The position numbers and the translations under genes were made by a program. Positions 47,539 to 59,500 of a stretch of DNA of 64,000 bases are shown here, in pieces (position 1 is the first letter of the stretch; every line of letters begins with the position of its first letter). The notes below the pieces were generated by a model. That model did no database searches. It had not been told where the DNA came from and worked only from the letters and a program-made list of their open reading frames with translations. This DNA is from Dichetophora obliterata. Lineage: Eukaryota; Arthropoda; Insecta; Diptera; Sciomyzidae. Where the stretch lies: assembly GCA_963920525.1 (NCBI GenBank), contig OY986438.1, forward strand, positions 215,202,896 to 215,266,895. The letters run 5' to 3'.

Positions 47539-48118
47539 TTAACCCTTTCTCCGCCAAGACCAAGACTACAGAATGTCATGCGATGCAATACAGAAAAATG
47601 CAATTCTATTAAATTTTAATCCTTTTCGCACTCTAACCGCTAAAAACGTTTTGCGTCAGTGTGAATCCTCACCAAACGGTGCCAGTTTGAACACGTTAAC
47701 CTGAATAGGTTGACAGATACAGCCTTTTCTGTAAAGATTTTTGTGAAAACAGACGTGAAAATTATTTGTGATTTAAGTGCAAGTTAAAATTTAACAAAAA
47801 AAAAAATATATTACTGCAGCTCTTGGATATTTTTTTGGTAATTGTTTGATATTGTTTTTTGAAAAAGAAATAAATAAATATTGTGGGAAAAATATTTTTG
47901 ATGGGAAACTGATGATGATGATTTCGAATTCTTTGATGACAGCAGCGAATATCCAGATTATCGTTGTAGTGAGCTCGAACCTGAAGATAATGCTAATATC
48001 AACAATTGCTGCAAACGAAGAGAATAATGCAACGCCACCAGATGAAATTGCAATTGGATTATCCGAATCTGTGCAACAAGTACCACAAACAAAAGCGACA
48101 ACCCCGTTAAAGCCATAG
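47539..48118 (+). pseudogene. piggyBac-like 5' end with transposase N-terminal remnant
   Basis: TTAACCCTTTCTCCGCC at 47539 has the form of a piggyBac-superfamily terminus at its TTAA target. About 370 bases on, codons from 47911 read DDDDFEFFDDSSEYPDYRCS then ELEPEDNANI. After a +1 shift near 48020 they continue EENNATPPDEIAIGLSESVQ, then QVPQTKATTPLKP, a stop and KRARP. An acidic N-terminus leading to a basic nuclear-localisation-like patch is what piggyBac-like transposases carry before their DDD core. No catalytic core or opposite TTAA end is found within the next kilobases, so it is a 5' fragment at best. The call rests on end plus composition, not on a diagnostic motif. Confidence 0.42.
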
Positions 48119-48894
48119 AAAAGAGCTCGACCTCTCTGCCTCGTATTATATACCTTAGAACTAGTGGCATATATAGTCTAGGTTGTTGTATCCTCTCTGA
48201 GAGGATACGCGTAGATTCTAGATGCAGTCCCTATACGTAGGATCGAGGCCATAAATTTGTCGATTGTGTTTTATCCTTAGCGGAAAGCACACACTGCCAT
48301 CTGCCTCTGATTTTGTTGCGAGGAAATGCTTACCAAGGTGATTATACTCCAGACGTAATTAAACAACGCTTCTTTACTGTAATAGTGTTCTCGTCTTCCA
48401 AAACCGAAAATCAACTACTTTTTATTTAAGATATTTATAACCTATCTGGCCTCGCTTCTTCTTCTTCATTTTACATAATTAAATCTACTTCTTGATAAAT
48501 TCACTGTACTTAGCGTTTGTGCAAGATTGCCTTCCGCATCTTGCACAATAATTTGTCTTAATCTGCTTAGTTTTAAAATTGAGCTTAAATTTTGCAATGC
48601 TAGGATATTCAGCAGATATTCCTAGGATATTCCTAGCAGATATTCCTAGCAGATAACCTAGGATATTCATGCCCTGAGAACCAATTCTGCTTACATCAAT
48701 AGAAAAGAAATACGTCAGCAATAGAAAATTTCCTTGTACTTGACCCAAAAATCATGAAATTTTTAGCAAAATTTATTTTACATAAACAATGGCTTAAACT
48801 AAGTTCTTTAAAAATCTTTAAAAAAAACTTTTTCAATTTGTTTTATTTCATAAACACTAGTATTTCCAAAACACAATTTTTTTGCTCAAGTTTT
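48119..48894. other. Anonymous DNA with a small minisatellite
   Basis: At 48600-48670 the unit ATATTCCTAG(CAG) recurs about four times. A minus-strand open frame across it ends with a CARCGRQSC cysteine cluster (about 48515-48545) that I cannot assign. Confidence 0.45.
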
Positions 48895-49110
48895 TTTTTC
48901 AAAGCTTATGGGAAGAGGTTTAGAGAGGTTTAGAGCTCATGCTAATCGAATTTTAAATTAAAAGCAGGTTTCTCGGAGATTTTTTCGAATTCTAAGCATA
49001 AGTTGGTTAAAAAATATATATTCAAACATTATTTTAATATACATAAATCAGAAGTTTTGGCAAATTATTTGGTCATTTGTTTCTCATATATTTCGATTAT
49101 TTGTGAAATT
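48895..49110 (+). repeat. Dispersed repeat, copy 1 (pairs with 61731)
   Basis: It shares with 61840-62030, in the same order, AGGTTTAGAG, TCGGAGATTTTTTCGAAT, AAGCATAAGTTGGT, TTCAAAC, TTTTAATRTACATMAATCAGA and TTTGG. Both copies are old and diverged. The type is unknown. Confidence 0.65.
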
Positions 49111-51973
49111 TGCGTAAATATTTTAAAAAATGCTTCAATAATATTCAATAACGACTTTCTGTTTCTTAAACGAAAGTTTTTGATAAATAAAATACTCCTG
49201 CGTTGTTGTCGTAAATCTGTTCTGTTTTTCAGAATGAAATTTCACTGAAAGGTGTTGGTTTTTAGTGTAATATTAGTCAATATTTTTAATATTGACTGCT
49301 TCCTTCGATATTTCTAATTCAGAATGAATCGCTTAACTGAAAGAAAACTCGAAATTAGACAATTTAGCATAAAATTGAAGGGCTTATTTTAAAAATATGA
49401 TACGCCACACAATTAAAAATTCGGTTTAATTGACTTTAAATATTTGAAACAATGTACTTTTGTATGATAACACGGAGTTATTCTAAGAAACTATAACATG
49501 TAGGTCCATAATTAATCGGAAAATATTCTTAATATTCTTAGCGGATGCTGGTATAGATGGACTTAAGTTATAGAAGTGAGCAAATATCTTTTCATGTTTT
49601 TGCAATAAGCCCTTCAATTATATATAAAAACATGTAACATTTAACATTAAACATGATATAAAAACATGATATAATATAACTTTCATAACTAAGTACTGTA
49701 CTCATATTGGGGTGGGTCGATTGGGTGTTTCACAAAGAAAAACATGCCCCAGAATTCTTGATTTGTCATTTAAGAAACAATTTTTTTATTTCATCAAATC
49801 GGTCCAACCAACTACTACATAAATCAAGGATAATATATTTAAAATTATCTGGCCTTAGAAAATAAGTTTAGAAAAAAGCAAAATGAATTCATAGATAAAA
49901 GACATGCAAGATTTCTTAAAATGAAAATTACTTTCTTGCATTAAGCAAATTGTCTCTACTCCGGAAAGTTTTAATTATAGATAAAATTTATAGCATATAC
50001 TTTGAATTAAAAAATTTATTTTATGAAATGTTAAAGTATAGGAATCATAACCATCTGTCACCTGTTGTTAGATTCTAGTTATTGGTTATTTTAAAATCAT
50101 TTATAATTGAGAAACTTTAGGTAAAAGATTTTTGTTGACACTTGGCATAAATTAAATGTAAGATTAAATCTCAAAACTAAACATTTTTGGAGATATTTTA
50201 AAAGTAAAAATGTAAAATGTCGTTTTTTCCACCAAGATAGGACTAAGGTTAAATTGAGAAGTTTATGTACTAGTGAGAACCGATAACCTTGAATGCTTAA
50301 AGCATTGTCATCAACGTACTACATATTTGCCTGCGACTTTAATCTTTTTTTATTTGCGTTTGTCACTACCATCCACCACTTCATTGTGGGAGGTCCTTTC
50401 ATGGGACACTTATTTCTCGGTTTCTGTTGTTTCACAAAGAGTGTCTCCAAAACAAAAGACAAAATATGGAAATTGGAGCCAGTAATTGTGGTTACGGGCA
50501 CAGGTAGTTTGGGGGTTGGAATTGCACTCAAGTGGCAGAGGAAAATTTCTTGAATCCTAATAACCTAGATAAATGACTACGATAAGAATCAAATCATATT
50601 AATAGCTTGTTATTACATTGTTTTAGCTCGTAATTAAAATGGTATCTAGATGGCAGATAAGTGAATGGTTTTGTTTACGCATAAATAGTGCATGTATCAC
50701 CTGATATTTGATTGATGTTTCGGAAAAGACCTTTTGTGCAGAATACCTGTAAAAGCTAGAAGCAATAAAAGAGTTATTAACTAGCATAAATAAACAACTT
50801 GTTACTCTTGGGACATCGAAAAAAGTGACTTCAGACTTTTTTGGATATGCAGAAAAAAAATCAGACAAATTTATCGTTAAATTACTTCCAATAACAATTT
50901 TTAATTTTATATTTCTTATAAATTTAAAGCAATGGTATAATTTTTCTTTGCTGTTTTACTTTTTCTCTTTAACTTTCCCATATAAAAAAAGACAAATAAT
51001 GAAAATGAAAAATTTTATATCACAACCTCGCGTCTTGCAGCCGCACTCAATTTTCTTTGTAAATTAAAAATGCTAAATTAGTCCAATTAAATAGAAGGAT
51101 GCCATGCCTCTAGGGAGGATTAGGCGGAGTAGAAAGAAAAGTATAGGCAAGCAGAGCAACGCATAACATGGGTTTGGGCATCAGGAAACGCGTGAAATAA
51201 ACACAGGCGGCAACACTGGCACCCGTAGTAGCCGGCAGCATTTCTTTCGCGGAGACGAGCTGCCACTTGGCAAGCAAGAAACGAGCTAATTACATTGAAT
51301 TAAACAGACGCATACATAAAAATACAGTCTTTTTTTAATTATTTTATTTTTGTTTGTTCTGTTTTTCATCGTTTTCTTACAAAAACTTGCTCGGTGGTCC
51401 TTTTCTTGCATCCTTGTAATGTTATCAAACAGCTTGTCCTATTCTGTTGTTGTAGTTTTTGTTTTGTTTCAGTCGCTGTTCTGCTTGTTTTCCGTTTGTA
51501 TTGCTGAGTTGTTCTTAGATAGAACAACAATGCTGGAACAATGATTTTGCAGGAGTGGGGCAAAAAAATGCTGCAGGATAAATGCAGGATCGCAACTGGC
51601 ATGTGTCATTTGAGAAGATGAAGAACAGAAAAAAGTTAATGTTGCCAACATAGTGAAGGGAAGAGCAAGAAAAAAGGACGAACCAATTTCATTTGATTTC
51701 TTTTAATAGCTGCCTACGAGGGCTTAAATGGCGTTAAATGGATAGCGGCACAAGCGGTCGACTTTTCCATTGGAAAAAAATCGTGGGTTGCCCTGGAGCC
51801 ATGGAATAGCAAGGCCATTAAATCAACAATAATAACCAACTTGCTTGCTTTCTTCCGTTGATTGCCTATTGCCTCCTCTACTGAATATGCTTACGCTTAC
51901 AACTCTTCACGTTCTGTACTAATCAGTAGTAAGTTTTTGGCAAAAAAAACGGAACACTTAAAAAAAATGCATA
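49111..51973. other. Anonymous DNA with one unassigned open region
   Basis: A hairpin AGTCAATATT/AATATTGACT sits at 49276-49300. Around 50293-50553 both strands are open for about 70-86 codons: plus reads VTTIHHFIVGGPFMGHLFLG, minus reads KCPMKGPPTMKWWMVVTNAN. I do not recognise either. Nothing else is supported. Confidence 0.45.
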
Positions 51974-51975
51974 TA

Positions 51976-52843
51976 CAGTCATGTGAAAATAAATAGGGAC
52001 ACCTGTAATTTTATATTTAAAGCTGCATGAATTACATACAAGGTGCAACAGATATAGCATTAATTCCCTCGGGTGGTGGTTCCTCTTGATAAGGCGAGTA
52101 TAAAACTTTATGGAGTTTCCTACCACATTGTAAAACTTTCAAGATACAGGGTGTTTACGGTTTTGGTAAGTGATTAGTATTATTGATCTAGAATCTAAAC
52201 TACTCAACATAAAATAAAAAATAATATTTTGTTTTTTAGAAAAAATAGCAACTTTTTTATCAGTATATCAATCACTTTCGTGTCATGTGCTGTAGCGGAG
52301 CAAAAATTTTGAGATTATCCAACGAAATATCAACAAATTTTCTATCTTTTGTTTTAGCGGATCTGTTATTGTCCAAAGTTAGAATTTAAAAAAATACTGT
52401 TGATTAAGTGTATTTTTACATAAAAAAAAGACATTTTAAATTTGGACGATTACAGCTCCGCTAAAACAAAAGATACAAAATTTGTTGATATTTCGTTGGA
52501 TAATCTCTAAATTTTTGCTCTGCTGCAGCACATGACACGGAAGTGGTTGATATATTGATGGAAAAGTTGATATTTTTTCTAAAATACAAAATATTATTTT
52601 TTATTTTATGGTGAGTAGTTTAGATTCTAGATCAATAATACCAAACACGTACGAAAACCGTAAAACACCCTGTATCTTGAAAGTTTTACAATGTGGGAGG
52701 AAAATCCATAAAGTTTTATACTCGCCTTATCACGAGGAACCACCACTCGAGGGAATTAATGCTATATCTGTTGCACCTTGTATGTAATTCATGCAGCTTT
52801 AAATATAAAAATACAGGTGTCCCTATTAATTTTCACATGACTG
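51976..52843. mobile_element. Palindromic MITE 2 (868 bp, TA-flanked)
   Basis: The ends CAGTCATGTGAAAATAAATA (left) and, reversed, CAGTCATGTGAAAATTAATA (right) are flanked by TA (51974-51975, 52844-52845). The outer arms match each other at about nine bases in ten over ~169 bases. The core (52147-52672) matches that of palindromic MITE 1. A transcript would fold into one long hairpin. No protein is encoded. Confidence 0.9.
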
Positions 52844-53864
52844 TATGTATAAACTTAACAATACTCATGTAAGCAACTTTTCATTAGTCATCCACATATT
52901 TTTAGAATCCAATTTATTTATGTGTAGTATCGTGTTTTCCAAATTGATGGCTCAAAACTTGCGGAAAATAACTACTTATAATAATTGAACATATAACATT
53001 TTAATACTGTTTTCAAAGGTGACCCTTTTTCAGAAATATTACTTTTACAAGATAAAAGCTTTTTTAGTGTAAAAATCATATATAGCTAGGTATAAAATGA
53101 ATTTTTTTTATATTTCGAAACTAGACAAGGTTTCCGTTTAATTTGCTGAAGTGCTATCTGAATGAAGTGATAGAAAATTCTATCACGTACTTTAAAATCT
53201 AAATCCGTTGACTTACTTAATTAAAAGTTTCATGTTAGCTTATCGTCTCTCAAATGTTAACCAAATCGGAGATATGTTTTGCAGATGAAGGCTTAGCTGG
53301 CATTGAGCTCTCCAAAAATTGTGAAAATTATTTTAAAATACTGAGGAAAAAATATATATGTATGCAAAAATTTAGACAGTTCATTTGATTAGTAATTATA
53401 AACGGAAAAGCAAATTGTATTTTGCTTCAAGATATAATTTGAGAAATTATTATAAATTTAACTAACAATATTTGTTTAATTTTTGATAAATTTATTTATT
53501 TATTTATTACGGTCTACCGATTATACAATCTTACAGACTATTAATTAAAAATATTAATAAATTAAATTAATTACAATTTACGATTGTATAATTTGTACAA
53601 TTTACAATTACAATTTTAATTTAATATAAATTTACGCAATATTTTAAAGAAGCTTATAACCATTAAAATTCTGAAAACAGTTTTCTCATGCGTATTTATC
53701 TCAAATAAGTTCAATTTTGTTTTTAAAATACGTTTAACTACTGAAGAAATGCAGAACCGATCAACGAGGTGGTTTGTTTTCTAAAGAACATGTTGTTACT
53801 GTAATCTTTTCCTTCATGAAATTATTTGACATAAAGCACAAATATATATATATAATAGAAATTA
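52844..53864. other. Anonymous DNA with a probable LINE tail
   Basis: TTTATTTATTTATTTATTA at 53491-53509, preceded on the minus strand by TTGTATAATCGGTAGACCGT, looks like the 3' tail and UTR end of a minus-strand non-LTR insertion. No coding remnant is readable. Confidence 0.45.
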
Positions 53865-54160
53865 TGTATAATTAGTTTTATATTCTATTAAATTATTACA
53901 TGAATTAAATTGCAAGCTTTAGATTAAGTAAGTTTTTAAGAAAGCAACAATAACAACTCTGTATAGAGTCAATCACTTAGCTGACTAAACTACTGAAGAA
54001 GAAAATGTAGCGATTTCCGAAACATACTGTCAAGTGATTGACTCTCTACAGAGTTGTTGTTGTTCGATGATGTGTTGCCTTCCTAAAAACTTACTTGATC
54101 TAAAGCTCACAATTTAATTCATGTAATAATCTAATAGATCATAAAACTTATTAATTAAAT
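53865..54160. repeat. Foldback repeat, copy 1 (about 120-bp arms)
   Basis: The left arm contains ATTACATGAATTAAATTG, AGCTTTAGATTAAGTAAGTT and CAACTCTGTATAGAGTCAAT. The right arm, reversed, contains ATTACATGAATTAAATTG, AGCTTTAGATCAAGTAAGTT and CAACTCTGTAGAGAGTCAAT. The spacer carries GTAGCGATTTCCGAAACATA. Non-coding. Confidence 0.85.
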
Positions 54161-54544
54161 TTTGCCGGAGCACGGCCAAATAAGTTTAATTAATGTCAAA
54201 TTATTTAAATAATGTAATAATTGTTCGATTTCGGTCAAAGTCATGTGCAATTGAACATTTGGTTGTGAAAATAGTCACCTTTCAGTTAGGACTCTAGCTT
54301 CTGGCCAAGCAAAAAGACTCGTTTCATTTCTATGGTGCATTTCGACAAACTGTCGAACACCAGTGAATATTGAAATAAATAAAGAAGCAACTAGAACAGA
54401 TGGCAACCCTTGATAGAGTTGATGGCGGTGATCTATAAATAGTCTACTGCTTTGAAATGTCATATGATTAGCAGCCATATAATTCAAATGAATGAATTCC
54501 TAAATCTGCGAAGTCATATACAAATTTAAACAGTGAGTTGATCA

Positions 54545-54712
54545 CAGCATAATCACTCAGAGACTACTAAAGAGGAAAATGTAGCGATTTCCGAAACATA
54601 CTGTCTAGTCAGCTAAGTAATTGACTCTAACTCTGTAACTCTGTATTATTGTTGTCGCCTTCTTAAATACTAACTTGATCTAAAGCTCGCAATTTAATTT
54701 ATGTAAAAGTTA
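54545..54712. repeat. Foldback repeat, partial copy 2
   Basis: It holds the same loop (AATGTAGCGATTTCCGAAAC) and right arm as the copy at 53865-54160, with a decayed left arm. Its right arm keeps TAGTCAGCTAAGTAATTGAC, whose complement is found in the left arm of copy 1, so the parent element had it on both sides. Confidence 0.75.
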
Positions 54713-55207
54713 TGTATTTTTTACAAATAACAAAATAAAAAGCCCTTATTTTACATATTTATATAATTTTCAAGAACACTTAACTTTAAAATTTCAATAA
54801 ATAATTATCTTCATAAAAAATTGTTTTCAAAATGTTTTATTTTCAAAGTTTTTCGTACGAAATTAGTTCGTTTCGCTCTCGTAAAAAATGATACTTTGAG
54901 GTATTTGGGTTTGTCAATCTTAACAGATTTAGTTGCAGGATTGAGTAATTATTTAAGATAGTAAAATAACATCTTGTATGCGTTCTGTTAAAAATCATGT
55001 GTCAAAATGACGGATGTTTAAGTATAATAAATCCGACATGCATTAAAATTGTATGTAAATCAAAGTGAACTTTTCTGATTGTTTAAAATTACAAAACTTA
55101 CGAAATTTATAAGTTTAAACATCTTTAAGAAATAAAAAAAAATCAAAAACGTTTGTCAACTTACCCGTTCGAGAGTCTTAAGAAAAAAATCTTTGAAATA
55201 TATTCTT
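54713..55207. other. Anonymous AT-rich DNA
   Basis: No supported feature. Confidence 0.45.
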
Positions 55208-56560
55208 ACTAGCTGAACCCGGTGTGCTTTGCTACCCCCTCGTTATAAAATAAAATTAAAAGTATTTATATATTTACAAAAATTTATTTATTTAATTTTA
55301 ATTTAATTATTGCAATGCTTCTCCCCTTTTTTTTGTTGTAAACCAATTGGAATTCAGCACTGAACTGCATGTAATTTGCTTCATGCTCCCCTTTTTTATT
55401 TTTAAACTTTTTTATTTTAATATGTATTTTAAATTTGAGGTAAAGCCGTTAGTAAACGTAGTAAAAAGGAGGTGCACAAGTATGCATGGTCGAAAAATAT
55501 TATCATGTAATAAGTATTCCTGAGTCAAAGCTGCACGCAGTGAAAATTTAAGATCGGTTAACAGGTCCAGCCTCCAATATATCGCAAACAAAGGGGCGTG
55601 CTCCGTCCACTTTTCTTTTGGTACGTATTTCTATTCATGCCAATACCATCTATAGCAAATACTGCCGCCGTTGGTCAAAAAATGCCCAAGATATGAGAAT
55701 TTTAAATTTTGGGTTATATGGGCGAGGCCACGTATCAAATAGGCCACGTATCAAGAGGCCACCAAATATCATCGACGTAGGTCAAAAAATGCCCAAAATA
55801 TGGCGATTTATATTTGTGGGTTATATGGGCGGTGCCACGCCCCTTTGTCCAATAAAAACTTCATATAGCCTATTATTCTTTCCAGAGTCATAGTAACATG
55901 CTGTGAAAGTTTCAGGAAGATCGGTCCAAGGGTTTGGCCTCCTATAAAGCACAAACAAACAAACAGACAGACAGACATTCATTTTTATATATATAGATTG
56001 AAAGCAGATTAATTATAATTAAAGTAAAATGGGGCGAAAAAGGGGGATTTGGTAATAAAAAAATCTATGGCTACCTTACCTGTAGAAAAAAAGTATATAC
56101 AACTTAAGGTAAATACATATTACAAAAAAAGTATTTTGTATAGCAAACATTGTTAGTGGTATAAGTAAGTATCTGAATTAAAAAAGGGTGGAAGGAACAA
56201 ATTTGTACAGAGAACAAAAAGTTTAAAACTTAAATTTGGCGTGAAAAGGGGCGTTAAAGGGGGCGTGGCGTAATAAATATTTATTTCTACCTCGCCTGGA
56301 GTATAATGTGTATACAATTTGAAGTAAATCTGTTAAATACTATATGGGAGAAATTACATAATTTTAAAAAAGTGGGCGTAAAAGTGGGCGTAAAAGTGGG
56401 CGTGGTGGAAAAAAGTACCCTATTAGTCATGCCAGAGTCCCAGTTAAATGCTGTGAAAATTTCAGGAAGATCGGTTCAGAGGTTTGGTCTCCTATAAGGT
56501 ACAAACAAACAAACAAATAAACAAACACACATTCCAGTTTATATATATATACTACTATTT
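55208..56560 (+). repeat. Compound dispersed repeat with TATATATA-type 3' ends
   Basis: It begins TACTAGCTGAACCCGGTGTG. It contains short tandem units (GGCCACGTATCAA twice near 55727-55760; GTGGGCGTAAAA three times near 56371-56400) and a duplicated ~90-base block. That block reads TTTCAGGAAGATCGGT, then CTCCTATAA(A/G)G, (CAAA)n and TTTATATATATA, ending at about 55998 and again at about 56558. This design (diverged body, 'aggaagatcgg' phrase, CAAA run, TATA end) is shared by abundant insect repeats known to me, but I cannot name the class. The two ends imply tandem or nested copies. Confidence 0.65.
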
Positions 56561-59500
56561 ACTAGCTGTTTGGGGGGTTAGAAGAAATGCACTAAAGAAT
56601 AACAGTTTTTATTTTATACGTATTTACCTTTAGTTTAGTGACGAGTTTTCTTTAATTCTTCTTAGTGTACAAACGCTTTTTGCTCATTGCTCTGCTTTTT
56701 CATCGCGTCTTTCTCTCAATTCAAGTGACTTTTTGCCTCAGACACTTGATGGTGCCCCTCTTTAAAACAAGAAACATTGTTGTTATTATGCTTAATTAGC
56801 GTAATGTTCTTTTCTGTGCTGAAACTGATTTTGTTGTACTTATTTAAATAAACTCCCACTTAAAAACAATAACAGACAGTTACAATAGAATTAAACCACA
56901 CAGCTCGACACTGATAAAACAACGCTGGTGGCAAGGGTGCATCTATTGTATGCAAAAAAATCCGTAGCTTATGTTGCATATTTGTAGGCGAACAACGCCA
57001 TTTTCTTGCTGGCTTCTTGTGCTGTAAATTAGTATTTTTCGCCACACAAACTAGCTTTTATGAAATCATTTAGAGAATGGTTTAGTTACTTCCTTCTTCT
57101 GTGGAAGAGGATGTTCATTTATGTTCATAAAAACTCACGAAATAATTCAAGAACACAGCTAAAAGATTAAAATAAAAAAATTATAAAAATCCTGTGGAAA
57201 ATCGTAATTTTATTTCAGCTGGTACTCAACCTTCAGCTTAAATTACTGGTGATGATAATCGATGCTTTAATTACACTTCTCAAAACTGTAAACTTCAACA
57301 GCAACTGTATTAATTAATACCGCTTTAATAGCCTTTTAACGCATTTGACCTCCGCTAAGCTGTGCAAACAAATCATGCTACGACAAGAAAAAAGTGCAAT
57401 TCTTCAGCGAGTTTGCGGTTGAAGTTGCGAACTTCCACGTCTTCCTGCGTGGCAGTACGGGCGCAGCATTTGTTTGTTGATGACTTGGAATCCTTATTTA
57501 CCGTTAGGCGTTAGCTTGTGCTCTTGCTCCCAGCAGGTAATTGCCAGCATTTGCCAGCATTTGCCACACCAATTGCCGAGTTCTTGTGGTAATGATGTTG
57601 CTTAGTTTGCTGTCGAGGTTGTGGGGGAAGCTGAGGAAGTTACTGCCAACGATGCTGCTTCTGCTTGGAAATGGCCTTTTAATTCCGGCGCTTAAGTCCT
57701 TAGCGATAAACTTAGACTTGGCGAACGAATCATTTATTACAGTTTAAATTAATACAAATCTCGTTTGTGGTAGCCTGCCTGGTTGTGGCTGAAGACGAAG
57801 TTGGCGATGTAGTTGTAGGTGTTGTTGTTGAAGTCAGCTGTGGTCGATGTTCCGAGGAATTTGCATATGATATGAAAATGGAAGACTGCGCAAATTGTTA
57901 AAGGGTCTCAATTCGAGAAACCACGCGTTTGGTTGCGTTTTTTTTAATTTCCCTAAACGATTTTTGCTGGATCTATAGCTTAGGGATGCACTACAAGTGT
58001 GCGTAAAAAGATTTTCATTGGAAGTTTGAAAAGAAATTTGTTGCGATAAAATATTTTGTCATATTTCGCTAGTATGAATCTCACAGCAGCATTAAAGTAA
58101 GTATTGCAAAAATGACTTAAATCATTGGTAACACATAGCTTACAACAGTCAACTAAAACAACACGGTCTACCAGGTTCATAAGCAATTACAAAAGATTCA
58201 TCCTCAGTATTTGCAACTAACTCAAAAACATGCGCCAATACCACCAATGCAAAGTTATAGCCACAACATAAGCTGCAGTCAAGAAAATCTTTAACATTTT
58301 CTCGCAATAAATTTTTCTTTCTCTTTACTTGCTCTGAGCTCGTTTTGGTCTCATTCGGATTGTAGACAAAATAAAAAATGCTAACCTTTGGAGCAATCAC
58401 CCAAATGAGCCAAATTCTTTTTAGCTCCAAATCAACAGGTCATTGGCACGCGTTAGTTGTACGTGCTTGATATAAACTATCACCCAGACATAAAGTTGTA
58501 CATGTTATCCATGATAATAACACTAAAAACTGCTGCTCTTGAATTGTTGAATATTGTAGAGTGAATAAATTAAATATATAAAGAAGTAAAAAACAAAAAA
58601 TTAAATTGAACTTTGAAGGATAACATTTATTTAATCCACAAATGATTGCAGCCACAACTCGTTAGCATCATTGCAGTACTGGCGATTCCCCAGTGCTATC
58701 CACCACAATTTATCTTACTCCTTCTTGCCGCACATCCGCTCTGAACTACTGTCTATTATTGTGACTGTATTGTTATGGTTCTGCGATTTCGTCGTGCCCA
58801 ACGCGCTGTGCTATTGCTCTTCTTAACTTCAATTCCATCTGTGCTACATTCTTCGGAACTGGCTTCAACACAGCTGAACTCATCAGCAAATCGTAATAAT
58901 CTCAACTTTTTTACTTCATTTGCTTCAGAGGCACTACTGCATTCCTCCGTGTTGGTTGGTACCTTAGCTCTTAGTTTCTTTTGTTGTTTTTTTTTGCAAA
59001 AACTCAATTGCCTCGACTACAACAGTGCGTTTCCATTGTTGTTCTTTCCATTCGTATTTTGATGATGAGTTCTTTAAGTTAAAAGGTCCTGTGAAGGCCA
59101 CTAAACTGTTGTTGTTTGGATGAAATTGTATTATCCTTTTTGTCAGCGTGGGGATGTTAGAAATCAGGACCTACTCGAGTACATAATGTGTTTCTCATGT
59201 TAGCATGGCAAATATAACAAAATGGAGGATTAGAAATGCACTCATTTGCTCAATTTGTACTAAAATTTGGAAGAACGAGCTTGTGTTGTTCACTTTTTAA
59301 TTTTATATAGGATTTTCCACAACTGAGCTGATGTAGACAGGGTTGTATACAAAATGTATGTTATTGCTTTGATTTGTTGCCATTCTTCGCTTGATTGGGT
59401 TATTCGTATTCGTCACTTATAGGAACAAATTCTATTTGACTGGTCGCTCAAACCAGAGCGGCACAATTTGCTCATAAGTTCTGTTTTATTACCTTTCATT

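Noticed and set aside
48485..48600. Minus-strand CARCGRQSC cysteine cluster read as a piggyBac C-terminus
   Set aside because: The orientation conflicts with the TTAA end and N-terminal stretch at 47539-48118, and the cluster is too short to diagnose.
58756..59062. Overlapping open frames on both strands, one acidic, one signal-peptide-like
   Set aside because: Mutually exclusive readings with no recognisable motif. Kept only as a remark in the gap entry.
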